A stretch of 64,000 nucleotides of DNA from Mytilus edulis (GCF_963676685.1 NC_092349.1:61517881-61581880), one strand, 5' to 3'; shown: positions 1 through 10,754, counted from the stretch's first letter. Program-made: numbers and translations. Notes: generated by a model not told the origin, from the letters alone.

Positions 1-1524
1 TATATGTTTGTGTTGATCTTGACATGCAAACTTTAATATTGGTAAGAGGTTCTGGGTCAATTAGTTTTCCCATAGATAAAATAAATAAAATTAACCCTAT
101 CAAGTATGCATCTTGTGATCGCAACTCCTCTGACATGGCGTTCTGGATATACAAATCTAATCAGTTGTTAGAACTTCGTGAAAATGCATGTAGGTTGAAT
201 ATTCCGGTCAAATGAAATTCCCCCCAGTTATACTAATTTGGACAATAATTATGAGCTTATCCAAAACTAGTATGCACCTTCATCTATCTTGACATAGCAA
301 CTCCATTGACAGGGTTTTTTGGATACACATGAAAGTAAGTAGAGATTTTTTCTATATGGTTTTCCCAAAGGTATAACCATATTAAACTTAGATTTTTTTT
401 ACATCACAGGCCTATGCATCTTGTCATTGTCACTCATCTATCAGGTATGGTATGCTAGATACGTATGTGACTATGTTGGACTGGTTGGAGAAATGGATGT
501 ATGTTCAGAGTTCTAGAATGTTTTTTTGTGTGATTAAGGAAAGAGTCATATCTGAACGATATGATAGGCCTACGTTAAAAGAGGTAAGCAGAGTCGAAGG
601 GATGCAAGCGGGAGTTGAAGAGTTGAAGAGGAGGGAAGCGAGAGTCATTACTGCGGGAAACGGGAGTCAGTGGAAGGAAGCGGGAATTGAATACCCCCTG
701 TCACCCCCTCTAATCATGTCTGCACAAATATTTAAAATTAAAGGATGCATAAGAAACGAAACATATTTCTACTCAACCAATGTCAACATATAGCAATATG
801 ACAAAACAGAAACTAAAAATAATAGCCAAATTTAACTAAGGTCAACTTCGTCTCATGCAGTTGAAATCACATTTTGTTAATAATTTATAAATTTATCATG
901 TTTATAAAGTGACAATTCAAGACTTTTAACGGATTGTGTTCTTGAAATTCTATTTATAGCAGTCACGTGGTATTGTTTATACAAAACCCACGACGACCAA
1001 AAGACTCATATTTTACAGCAAACATCGCAACAAAAGGTAAATGTGTATACAAAGCTGATGATGTAACACTAAACTACCACTTCATTAGTGTGTGACATTA
1101 TTCCCTTAAATCAGGTGGACATTTAGATGGATATTTTTACACAAGATATGCATCACTTGTTAAAACTTGTTGTCAAACAAAATGAGGTACATTTTACTTC
1201 CTATCAAGTTCAAACAATAAAACATTATCTATTTTGTTCTACATTGCGACCTGTTGTCTAATCAATTTAATTTAATAATTAATAAATCTTTTAACGATTT
1301 TAAATTTTAAAGATAAGACATGTAAGATATTGACAAAGTTTCTGTAATTATTTTCTTTCATTTAAATGTTCTAGCTTTAGTACAGTTATTAAGAGAGTGT
1401 GACATGGATCAAATCGCAAATTTCTTTGGAAAGTAATGTTTGTTGCTAAATTATGAACACATAAAAACATTTGGCAAATAAATAGTAGGTTTTGTAAAAT
1501 GAACCTAGATTAGGACTATTTTTA
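1..1524. other. intergenic, no gene recognised
   Basis: AT-rich sequence with only short chance reading frames. The 113-codon frame at 452-793 has low-complexity purine-rich content around 590-690 and no recognisable domain. I see no convincing exon or element with clear ends here. Confidence 0.5.
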
Positions 1525-1900
1525 ACATTTGTATTTATACCCGGTAAGAACTCGACGGATCAGTACATATTTGAATTGTCTACCCCATTTGCAGCTGTTT
1601 ATGTTTTTTTCTGATAGATCAATTGTTGTACTCCGATATGCATTATTTACAGCACTGGTTCGATACCTCTGCTGGTGTACTATCAGTCCCCGTGGGTATC
1701 ATCAGCTAAGTAGTCAGTACTTCGGTACTGTCATGATTTATAACAATCCTTTCTAAAATTGTCCTTTTATAAATTTTGAAATTATAAAAAAAACTAAGCT
1801 TTCAACTACATCAGACAAAGTTGGCCTTAAGGATTTGTCTTTTTTTTAAAGCTTAATTTTGGTCAAAGAAATACAGTTCTTCAAATAGTTCGGATTTATA
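1525..1900 (+). repeat. decayed relative of the hammerhead/retrozyme-like unit
   Basis: The stretch with a GTAGTCAGTACTTCGGTACT-type hairpin near 1708 resembles the segment at 2525 (GTAGTCAACACTTCGAGGTT) upstream of the hammerhead copy, and the direct repeats at 30060 and 30170 (TAGTCACCACTTCGGTGTTA). I found no intact ribozyme core downstream, so this looks like a diverged or 3'-truncated copy. Confidence 0.4.
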
Positions 1901-2216
1901 AATCTTGGCTTTGAGATATTTTCCTTTTAGCGTTCCTTATCAAGGGACATTCAGAAAAGCGTTTCGGACGCATTCAATTTATATAACATGTTATTTTCAT
2001 TATATTCATATTGAACGCTCACAAATAATGCCATATGTTGCATGTTCCGTTCTCTTAGTTGGAGTTTTTAATAAAGTGGCTGATAGAAATGATGTGTTTA
2101 GCAAAAAAGGCCTTTGGTTTGGCCAATTCTTAAAGTACCAACGATGACAAGCAGTTGTTAATATCCTTGTACTTTCTTGATTGAATTGGTTCACATTTGT
2201 GATTTCGGTTACTTTT

Positions 2217-2350
2217 AAAACTGACTATACGGTATTGGCTTTGCTCATTGTTGAAGGCCGTATGGTGACTTATAGCTGTTAATTTCTCTGTCGATTTTTC
2301 TCTTATGTAGAGTTTTCTCATTGGCAATGATACCACATCTTTTTTATATA
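2217..2350 (+). repeat. interspersed repeat family A, 5'-truncated copy
   Basis: Shares with many other places in the window the segment GCTCATTGTTGAAGGCCGTA and the constant 3' end ATACCACATCTTCTTTTTTA. Copies begin at different internal points but stop at the same T-rich 3' end. That pattern suggests retroposition by target-primed reverse transcription (SINE/LINE-like); this is an inference from the layout, not proven. Confidence 0.65.
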
Positions 2351-2499
2351 ACTATTTTGTAAGTTCAAATATAGTGGCAGTAATTCAATGCGAAGACTAC
2401 CGTATCATGGCCTGTGCTGAAACACTTAACATAGATATAGGAAGATGTGTGTGAGTGTCAATGAGACAACTCTCCATCCAATTAATTGCACATTACAGT

Positions 2500-2815
2500 G
2501 CGAGGGCTTTATATCACCAGACCAGTAGTCAACACTTCGAGGTTGACATGAATATCAATAATATGGTCATTGTTTTTTATAAATTTCCTTTTTACAAATT
2601 TTTCGAAAAAGTAAGTATTTTTTTTATCCCAGGCATAGATTACCTTAGCCGTATTTGGCACAACTTTTTGGAATTTTGGATTCTTAATGCTCTTCAACTT
2701 TGTACTTGTTTGGCTTTGTTTAAAAATATTTTGAAATGAGCGTCACTGATGAGTCTTATATAGACGAAACGCGCGTCTGGCGTACTATGTCATAATCATG
2801 GTATATTTGATAACT
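2500..2815 (+). mobile_element. retrozyme-like unit carrying a hammerhead ribozyme
   Basis: A unit running from about the hairpin at 2525-2545, through TCCCAGGCATAGATTACCTT and GCTCTTCAACTTTGTACTTG, to a hammerhead core at 2738-2786 and its downstream tail. The same order of segments, in decayed form, recurs at about 30060-30470. Known context: small animal retrozymes and Penelope-like elements carry minimal type I hammerheads. No reverse transcriptase is encoded here, so any mobility would be non-autonomous. The outer boundaries are uncertain. Confidence 0.6.
2738..2786 (+). ncRNA. hammerhead ribozyme, minimal type I
   Basis: All invariant core elements are present in order. The stem I 5' strand GCGTCA is at 2740-2745 and the core CTGATGA at 2746-2752. 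Stem II is GTCT/AGAC around a 5-nt loop (2753-2765), followed by GAAA at 2766-2769. Next comes a very short stem III (A-U, C-G) closed by GCGC, and a GUC cleavage triplet ending at 2777. The stem I 3' strand TGGCGT at 2778-2783 pairs with GCGTCA using two G-U wobbles. The segment ACGCGCGT is self-complementary, so two copies could form a stronger dimeric stem III, as known for retroelement hammerheads. Predicted cleavage is after C2777. Confidence 0.8.
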
Positions 2816-2915
2816 AATTATAGCTGGTCAAGGAAGTTAATAACCCCACCGTCATCACTACAGCGTACTAGTTCGACAGTACAAAACAGATGGCCCGAGA
2901 CCACAATTAATTCCC

Positions 2916-4549
2916 CCAAACAGAAAAATAAATGAACAAATTGCTTTCAAATCGTATTCAAATCTCTTTCAAATCGTGATTCTGCGATTTGTTAGTACCA
3001 TTTGCTTGCGATTCATTAAAAAAATCATAGACAAATCAGAATTTTCTAAATTCCCTAAATCTGATTTCTATGTGATTTCTTTCTATTGTATGATTTGTAA
3101 GCCATTTGTTTCTGTTTTTGTGTGATTTCTTTATGATTTGTTTACTTAGAATATCGTATGAAATGATTTGAAAGAGATTTGTTAACTTTGTTAGCTAGAA
3201 CGGTGTGATTTCGTTATGATTTGTTAACTTTGAATATTCTATGAAATGATTTGAAAACGATTTGTTAACTTTCTTTGATGTGATTCATTGATGATTTGCT
3301 ACAATGAATAAAATGTTAATGCATTCCAGTTTTCTTTGTTTATCTATCTCTCTGACTTCCGGTTGAGGTCAAATTCAAATTTCAAATACTGTTCTATATG
3401 AACTGAACAAAGAAGGTTGCAAGATGAGGAGTTTTATTCAGTCTATGAAAGATGACGAATGGTAAGGAATCTTTATATTTATAATTTCACATATTTAACT
3501 AATACTATTCAAATGTTAACATTTAAAATTCAGAAACTTTGCATTTCAGTATCTCGTTATAATCATGATAGTTTAGTGCTGTTAGGATTAATTTTAAAAA
3601 TAAAAATGTGTAAAAGATGTGTAAGCAGATCAAAACATTTCAAGAATAGCTTCCCGAGCCAGCAGATAAAATTCACTGGCAAGTTTAATGTTTTAATTGT
3701 TGTTTACTGACCATGTCCCGGGCAAAATGGACAAAGCTATATATATATATATATATATATTACAATGTAGCAGATTTGGACCAAGACTAAGACCCATCAC
3801 CTATTCAACATTAATCTACTAAGTACACGTGGTTGCCTATGTTTTTTTCAAATTTCGTTTTAGTCAAATTCGGGTAAAAAGTAAGAGAAACTTCAAAAGA
3901 ACAATTTGTCCCTAATCGCAACCAAAGATAGTACTCCTTTTTACAACTAGTGGATTAGCTATTAAAGGTAAAATGAAGACACTTGCGCTTCAAAATTTGG
4001 GGGTTTCAGGGGCAGAACTTATTTTTGATCTGGGTGTTAATGCTATAATCTGTGAAATTGATGAATGATGCCAATTTATTTACGATTTGCTTGTGATTTG
4101 CTTGAGGTAGGAATATGATTTACTTCTGATTTGCTTGACGTAGGAATATGATTTACTTCTGATTTGTTAAAGATTTGATAACAATTTCTTAACGATTTGA
4201 AAACAATTTGCTTCTGATTTGTAAATGATTTCAAAACAATTTCTTGGCAATTTGTTTATGATTTGCTTATGATTTGTAAGCAATTTGTTCATGATTTGTT
4301 ATTGTGATTTGTTAGCTCATTTGCATGTGAAATTTTATCACTTTCAAATCACAAAGAAATCATAAGATTTGTTTATCATTTGTTATCCTGATTTGCTTAT
4401 GATTTGTAAGCAATTTGTTCGTGATTTGTTATTGTGATTTGTTAGCTCATTTGCATGTGAAATTTTATCACTTTCAAATCACAAATAAATCATACGATTT
4501 GTTTATCATTTGTTACCATGATTTGTTCCTCAATTTTTTTTGTTTGGGC
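2916..4549 (+). mobile_element. about 1.6-kb element packed with GATTTG motifs
   Basis: Both flanks (2936-3310 and 4080-4540) are filled with imperfect short repeats built on TGATTTG/AATTTGTT. The right flank includes a near-exact 130-bp tandem duplication (starts 4260 and 4390). The outer ends are imperfectly inverted: CCCAAACAGAAAAA on the left against TTTTTTTTGTTTGGG on the right. The central part (3310-4080) is unrelated to the motif and contains gene-like pieces (an ATG followed by a GTAAGG donor near 3460). No target duplication could be assigned. It could also be a composite of satellite DNA and captured sequence. Confidence 0.5.
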
Positions 4550-5335
4550 CTCTATCATTCCTTTATAACGTTTTGTCGCATAAAAAAAATTTTGCCTATT
4601 CTTTTTGTCTAATGTTTTGTGTGTGTAATGTACAGTACAAGTCCAAAAATATATGCAATATTTTCAGAAAAATTGCATCTTTGCATCATACAAATTTGGC
4701 CAATACACATCCATACCCCTATAGGCAAGTCAAGAGATGTTCCGAAAAGTGTAAATATTACCTTTTTGCACCTGGCCTAATCACTCTTTCCTTATTAAAA
4801 TCAGTTAAAATAAAACATCCAAAAGTTTATTTCAGCTCTCTTCTTTCATTTCCACCCAAGAAAAGCTAAGAAATGAATGAGAAAGGGAAAGAAAAAAAAT
4901 AAAGAAAAAATACACTATAATTAAAGGGAACTATATTCGTAAATACGCAACGAAAAGCGGGGTCATCAATTGTGGTCTTGGGCCAGATCTTTCTGATCTG
5001 AGCAACGAGACAAATATGGCCTTCTATTCTAATTTTTATATACATGTCATTTTTCAAAACAAACTTTTGAAAAAGAATCTCCCGTGATCCCAAGTCCTTA
5101 AACTTTCATTTGATACCAATATTACCCAAATATTTTATTAATTGACAATATGAAAACTATACGCATGAACCATTTTATCTTTAAAATCCACCACTCTCTC
5201 TCATGTTCGTTCTGACAGGGACCGAATTGGTGATTTCATTGCACAAACACCAAACACTGTGAAATAATGTTGCATAAATTACTAAATGTCAACAGCACAT
5301 AACAACAAATGAATATGTTTTGCTTATTTCCAGAT
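4550..5335. other. region upstream of the TRIM-like gene; splice acceptor at its end
   Basis: Includes, near 4966-4988, an inverted match to the segment GACCACAATTAATTCCC at about 2901, suggesting a shared repeat flanking the GATTTG element. Just before the TRIM ATG is a pyrimidine-rich tract and CAG (TTGCTTATTTCCAG, ending 5333), a good 3' splice site. The 5' UTR probably comes from an upstream exon that I could not place. Confidence 0.4.
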
Positions 5336-7006
5336 ATGTCTTCACACTCTTTCTGTGCCCCATGTGCAAGGATTGACAATAGTTCACCATCTGTGAAGTT
5401 TTGCATGGATTGTGAAGAAACACTTTGTAATGAGTGTCTTAGGGCACACAAAACTATAAAGATATTGATGTCTCACCACCTGATTGACTTAGAGGCATCA
5501 TTAGCAATGCCTGTTAAAGTAATGTCTTCACAGAACCATTGTTCATTTCATTCTGACTTTATTTTGGACTTCTATTGTACATACCACGACTCTGTATGTT
5601 GTCAAAGCTGCATTTCTATAGAGCATCGAGGTTGTGATAAAGTTTTAACTTTAAAAGAAGCATCAAAAGATATAAAAGCTTCTGCCCTTTTAAGCAATAC
5701 AACAGAAGGTTTAAATCAAATACTCTTAACAACAGAAGAGATAATAAAGAATAGAAAAAGCAATATTCAAAAGATTGAAGATGGTGGTACTTCCATTGTC
5801 GAATCAATTTCAAAAGCTAAGATTTCCTTAATAAACAAGCTGGATGAAATGCAGAAGTTAGCATTATCAAAACTATCTGACAAACAAGGAACAGTCTTAT
5901 TAAAGATGAAAAGCGAGTGTAATGAAGCTGAACAAATGTCTAAATTGGTTTATGAGCATACCAAACAGATGGAGTTTCTGTCTACAAATGGGTCAAATAA
6001 TCAAATATTTCTTTTTCTACAAAAAATGAAAATGGTTCTAGCTGATGAAAACCAAAATATAAAAGACTTCATTGCAAAATTACAGGAACCTTGTTTGTCA
6101 TATAAGGAAACACCAATATTTGCCTTTGATCAAGATTTTGGGTCAATAGAAATAACATCACAGCCTTGTTCTGTTGAGTACAAGGAAACAAGGCATCATG
6201 AAGCTATGCTGTTATTGGATATAAGGAATCCGCCTAGGTCATTCAGTCTTCATCATGAAATAAAAGTTTTCACTGCTTCAGAAGTACAATCAAATGGCAT
6301 CACCGGAATAGTTTTCATTGACCAAAACAAGATTGCAGTTTGCTCCAAAGAATGCAGTAAGCTTTATATATATGAAGTTGTTGGTAAGCGTCTGAAAGAG
6401 GTACAGCTAGATACTCCTTGTCATCCATGGGGACTTGCATATAACAGCACTACCAATACCATAGTAGTGAACCTTGGTAATCATAAATTACAATTCATCA
6501 AAAATTATATAGCAGCTCCAGCAGGAGATATACCAAAAGATGCAACGCATGGTGTGTCATGGGTTGATGATAAGTTTTATATTGGCGGACTTGGTAAAAT
6601 GTATAAGTTAAACAGCAGTATGCAAGAAATACAGTCACACAAAATAGGGACGTACACTTTATATTTTATACATTTTCGAGATGACAAGCTTTATTTATCT
6701 GAATATACCAAAGATAATATATATTGTATCAAGGAAGATGGTACCATCATTTTCACCTTCAGCTCTAAGAATCTTAAGGGACCAGATGGGATTACCAGTG
6801 ATGGAAAGGGAAATATCTATATAGTAGGGAGATCTTCAAACAACATTCATAGATTATCATCAGATGGAACATCCAGTGAAGTGGTGTTGAGGCAGGAAGA
6901 CGGACTGAATGAACCTATTGCGATTTGTTTTAGCAAAGACTATAGGAAATTGTTGGTGTCAAATAATGAGGGAAGGACAATATCAGTATTTGATTGTGTA
7001 TATTAA
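5336..7006 (+). CDS. TRIM-like B-box / NHL-like propeller protein (RING-less)
   Basis: Encodes 556 residues in one coding exon. Residues 4-52 carry a B-box-1-like Cys/His array (C7, C10, C23, C26, C31, C34, H38, H47, H48). Residues 67-101 form a B-box 2 (C69, H72, C81, H84, C89, C92, H97). About 105-255 is a predicted coiled coil. The C-terminal 250 residues contain repeated blade-like segments (GITGIVFIDQNKIAV, GPDGITSDGKGNIYIV, EPIAICFSKDYRKLLVS) typical of an NHL/SMP-like beta-propeller. No RING finger precedes the B-boxes, so E3 activity cannot be assumed. The family generally acts in the cytoplasm in protein- or RNA-binding regulation, and RING-less members are abundant in molluscs. I chose ATG 5336 rather than 5309 because TTTCCAG at 5327-5333 is a strong splice acceptor, which would place the upstream ATG in an intron. 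Specific ligand unknown. Confidence 0.85.
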   Translation: MSSHSFCAPCARIDNSSPSVKFCMDCEETLCNECLRAHKTIKILMSHHLIDLEASLAMPVKVMSSQNHCSFHSDFILDFYCTYHDSVCCQSCISIEHRGCDKVLTLKEASKDIKASALLSNTTEGLNQILLTTEEIIKNRKSNIQKIEDGGTSIVESISKAKISLINKLDEMQKLALSKLSDKQGTVLLKMKSECNEAEQMSKLVYEHTKQMEFLSTNGSNNQIFLFLQKMKMVLADENQNIKDFIAKLQEPCLSYKETPIFAFDQDFGSIEITSQPCSVEYKETRHHEAMLLLDIRNPPRSFSLHHEIKVFTASEVQSNGITGIVFIDQNKIAVCSKECSKLYIYEVVGKRLKEVQLDTPCHPWGLAYNSTTNTIVVNLGNHKLQFIKNYIAAPAGDIPKDATHGVSWVDDKFYIGGLGKMYKLNSSMQEIQSHKIGTYTLYFIHFRDDKLYLSEYTKDNIYCIKEDGTIIFTFSSKNLKGPDGITSDGKGNIYIVGRSSNNIHRLSSDGTSSEVVLRQEDGLNEPIAICFSKDYRKLLVSNNEGRTISVFDCVY

Positions 7007-7093
7007 TAACTTTAAGCTTACATTAATGTAATAATGGTCATCACTGAATCTTAATCAAATAGTTTTTACAAAATCAATCAATTCAATATTTTC

Positions 7094-7099
7094 AATAAA
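7094..7099 (+). promoter_or_regulatory. poly(A) signal AATAAA of the TRIM-like gene
   Basis: AATAAA lies 87 bases after the stop codon at 7006, just upstream of a MITE insertion at 7135. Confidence 0.6.
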
Positions 7100-7134
7100 A
7101 CTAGAAATAAGCTGACAAATTAACTTTTCCTATT

Positions 7135-7299
7135 CAGTGGCGGATGCAGGAATTTTCGAAAGGGGGGGTGCTAGCCCAGGGCAAAGGGGGGGGGGGGTGC
7201 AGGGGGGGTGCAAACATATGTCCCGATTCAAATGCATTGATCGGCCAAAATAAAGGGGGGGTGCGGACCCCCGGAACCCCCCCTCTGGATCCGCCACTG
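7135..7299. mobile_element. 165-bp MITE with CAGTGGCGGAT ends
   Basis: Inverted ends CAGTGGCGGATGCAG and CTGGATCCGCCACTG are flanked by the direct repeat CTATT (7130-7134 and 7300-7304). The interior has G-rich runs and the segment AATGCATTGATCGGCCAAAA. Related copies lie at 48432-48604 (same family, flanked by CTATA) and, degraded, at about 42740-42880. It has no coding capacity; the reading frames across it are chance frames in low-complexity sequence. Confidence 0.8.
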
Positions 7300-7860
7300 C
7301 TATTAACATGATTAACATGATTAAGGATTGTAACTCCATAACGACAAAAGTGAAAATACATAATATCGAACTTGCTTAATTTGTGATGAGGAACAAAATA
7401 TTTAAATTTGACATGCATCGGTTGAACAAACAGTAACAGGCTTGCTCATCCGCCATACTTCACCATTTTAATAACTACAGTTGTTATTTAGCAGATTCCA
7501 TATTTGAGCATGGGATCTCTTATATCACACAGAGGTAGGGTTTACAAAAAAATATAAAAATTGTAGTGATTAAAGCTCATTATTGGCAAAAGACTTTGGA
7601 GAACAAAATTCAACCAAATAAACTGGTCCAGGAGAAATGGAAATTGAAAAGTGCATGTTAAAATAGGGAAACAAAAAAATACCTCAGATTAATAGCTTGT
7701 GCCATCTCATAGGGGAATTATTTTCTTTGAAGTGCTTATTTATTAAAGTTTAAACTTATTTTCTACAATAATTTTGAACACTGGGCCAGGCATGGAAATT
7801 GTACATTAAATGGGAATTTTAAAATATGGAAATGGGAGAAAAAAATCAGGAAAAAATAAA
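7300..7860. other. no gene seen
   Basis: AT-rich intergenic sequence between the MITE and a family B repeat. No supported exon or structured element. Confidence 0.4.
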
Positions 7861-7861
7861 C

Positions 7862-8133
7862 CATTTTTGTGCCTGTCCCAAGTCAGGAGCCTCTGGCCTT
7901 TGTTAGTCTTGTATTATTTTAATTTTAGTTTCTTGTGTACAATTTGGAAATTAGTATGGCGTTCATTATCACTGAACTAGTATATATTTGTTTAGGGGCC
8001 AGCTGAAGGACGCCTCAGGGTGCGGTAATTTCTCGCTACATTGAAGACCTGTTGGTGACCTTCTGCTGTTGTTTTTTTTCTACAGTCGGGTTGTTGTCTC
8101 TTTGACACATTCCCCATTTCCATTCTCAATTTT
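7862..8133 (+). repeat. interspersed repeat family B
   Basis: Begins with GTGCCTGTCCCAAGTCAGGA and ends with the constant 3' segment CCCATTTCCATTCTCAATTT. Similar copies lie at 53262-53525 (+), 37350-37455 (fragment) and 58258-58520/55412-55469 (-, split by another element). The 5' part is shared with family A copies, but the 3' part is different. Confidence 0.65.
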
Positions 8134-8940
8134 ATGTCAGGTAAATCCACAAAACTGTGCGCTGTTTTCTCTTGCTACTATTTTTTAATTTCTATTAACT
8201 TTGTATGTCATTTCTTGTTGATATTAAAACATGCTGTTCCAAAAGATTTTTCTTTCTAAAAGTTATTCCTAAAATTTAAAATAAAAGTTTATTAGACACA
8301 GGGTTTCCCCTGGGTCAATTATTTTTTTCACCACCTCTATCGCCAAAACAATATATTTTTTGCCACTTTATTAATTTATTTTAAGTATTATAAATATATT
8401 TTTTGTTTAAAATTTACCTTTTTTTCTTACCCCCCCCCCCCCCCCCCCCCTTTTTCCCTTAAATAAGATGATTTTGACCCATTGTGTCTATGATTATTCT
8501 CTAAAACTTATTTTAGAATCTACATTTTAATGAATAAACACTAAACATTTACTTTAAAACAACAGATTTTTTTTAACTTAAAAGGGAAAAATATTCATTG
8601 TATTTAAAACAACTTTTCTTTGAGACGTAAAATGCTTGAAACACGTGTGTCACTCAAACGACTTTAAAGTAGTCTCCCTAATCAATTACCTATATTAAAG
8701 TCAAAGGATAATTAAAGTTTTAAATCGGAGATTTTTCTTGCTTTTGAACATTTTTCGTCACAACAACAGCTTTCTTTTCTAAACTATCTTTAAAAGGAGA
8801 GGAGACATCAAAAGTTTACTTCAAACACGTGCGTCGCAAATTCTGTATGTAACATTAGCAGAAGCCATTTAATCATATCATTTTGTCAAACAATTCAATC
8901 AACACTTTTATTAATTAGTCCTTTGTTGTCCATAGCTATA
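8134..8940. other. no gene seen; poly-C run
   Basis: Intergenic. A run of about 20 C lies at 8431-8450 in an otherwise AT-rich stretch. No exon recognised. Confidence 0.4.
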
Positions 8941-10032
8941 CAAGAGGCTGTCACAACGACAGCAAACCGGATTTATTTACATTTATTTGTGTCCTGGCAA
9001 TGTCACAAGAACCATTACTGATGAATGGTGAAAGTGAAAATCATCAATATCAAATTTGACCTCCATTTTGTCATCAGTATCTACATTTTGAAATAATAAT
9101 ATTTGAAAAGCTTAGATTGAATGGTTCATGAGTAAATGCAACAACGTGAATGGAAACGCCATTTTACGATCTTTCAAGAACCATAACTCCTGAACAGTAA
9201 AAGTCAAAATCGTCATTATGGAACTTGACCTCTATTTTGTCATCAGTAACAACATATTAAAATTTCAAAAGCTTTGGTTGAATGGTTCATGAGAAAAGCA
9301 CGGACACGACGGGAAACACCATTTTTCAATCTTTCAAGAGCCATAACTCCTGAACGGTAAAAGTCAAAATCGTCATTATTGAACTTGACCTCCATTTTGT
9401 CATCAGTAACAGCATATTAAAATTTCAGAAGCTTTGGTAGAACAGTTCATGCATAAATGCACGGACACGACTGGAAACTCCATTTTTCAATCTTTCAAGA
9501 ACCATAACTCCTGAACGGTAAAAGTCAAAACCGTCATTATTGAACTTGACCTCCATTCTGTCCTCAGTAACAACATATTAAAATTTGGGAAGCTTTGGTA
9601 GAACAGTTCATGAGTAAATGCACGAACACGACTGAAAACTCCATTTTTCAATCTTTCAAGAACCATAACTCCTGAACGGTAAAAGTCAAAATCGCCATTA
9701 TTGAACTTGACCTCCGTATAGTTGTCAGTAATAACATATTAAAATTTTAAAAGCTTTGGTTGAACGGTTCATGAGTTAATGCACAGACAACATTTGATTG
9801 CCGCCTTTCAAGAACCATAACTCCTGAACGGTAAAAGTCAAAATCGCCATTATTGAACTTGACCTTCGTATAGTTGTCAGTAATAACATATTAAAATTTT
9901 AAAAGCTTTGGTTGAACGGTTCATGAGTTAATGCCCGGACAACATTTGATTGCCGACCGCCCGTGACCGCCCGGCCGCCCGCCGTACATCCCCAAATCAA
10001 TAACCGACATTTTTGTCACAAAAATCCGGTTA
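8941..10032. mobile_element. tandem-repeat-bearing element, about 160-bp units, Helitron-like end
   Basis: Six tandem units of 152-167 bp, each with CAAGAACCATAACTCCTGAA, GAACTTGACCTCCATTTTGT and GGTTCATGAG. Unit starts are near 9008, 9175, 9335, 9496, 9657 and 9809. The left end has the hairpin GCTGTC/GACAGC followed by AAACCGG; the right end has the inverted segment AAATCCGGTT. Read on the - strand, the left end is hairpin then CTCTTG-T, very like the hairpin-CTAG-T end of the element at 55470. A truncated relative starts at 13998. It resembles the tandem-repeat elements (pearl/Helitron-like) known in bivalves. No protein coding. Confidence 0.65.
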
Positions 10033-10677
10033 AAAATACAATCAGCTGATTATTGATTTTCTGTCCAAATCTTAATGAGGTCAAGGTGAATTCCGAGTAT
10101 TGTCTGATAGGGTAAAGTCTGAGAAACTCGAAAAAAGTAAATAAACAAGATGGAGGAAAATAAATCGTTATATATATTTCTTTCGCCAAATTCTTTCGCA
10201 AATGACGAATTTTTATTGCCACAATTATTATTTTTTCACAAATTGCCAAAATGGTGACCGCCAGCAGAAACCCTGCTGAGACATATTTTGGATTCATTTA
10301 TTTTTGTGGGTACCAATTTTCGTGAATTGCAGAAAACTCACTTTTTTCTTGATATGTGATTTCATTGCTTTGTGATATTCTGCATACAACCTGACAGAAA
10401 ATTTTTAATTCTTAAACATCTGAATTCATGGCTAACCTGTATCAACAAAAAACCTTGAAAATTGTATCCAATGAATATTAATGAATCCACAGTATTGTCT
10501 TTGGGTAGACAACAACATATAACACAAAGTTTTATTGCTCAAAATATTTAAACTTTTCATTGATAACTACATTATTACAAAAAGTGATTTAAAGAACAAT
10601 GCCAATACATGTATACCCTTGGAAGATATATTGCATATCATGCATAACTTGATTTGTATTATTACAAAAATGAAAAA
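10033..10677. other. no gene seen
   Basis: Intergenic sequence downstream of the TRMT44 3' end. Several short frames, none resembling a protein. Confidence 0.4.
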
Positions 10678-10683
10678 TTTATT
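10678..10683 (-). promoter_or_regulatory. poly(A) signal of TRMT44
   Basis: AATAAA on the - strand, 72 bases beyond the TRMT44 stop codon at 10755-10757. Confidence 0.55.
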
Positions 10684-10754
10684 AAATATTTTACAAAATA
10701 GGAAAACAATATTTATATATCATTTATTTTCTATAATTAAAAACGACAGGCAAT

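Noticed and set aside
3739..3760. TA-dinucleotide runs here and at 13765-13778
   Set aside because: Ordinary microsatellites with no further structure.
7134..7418. Gly/Pro-rich frames on the - strand (GGSRGGVPGVRTPPLF type)
   Set aside because: They are translations of the G-rich CAGTGGCGGAT MITE; the same peptide appears at the other copies.
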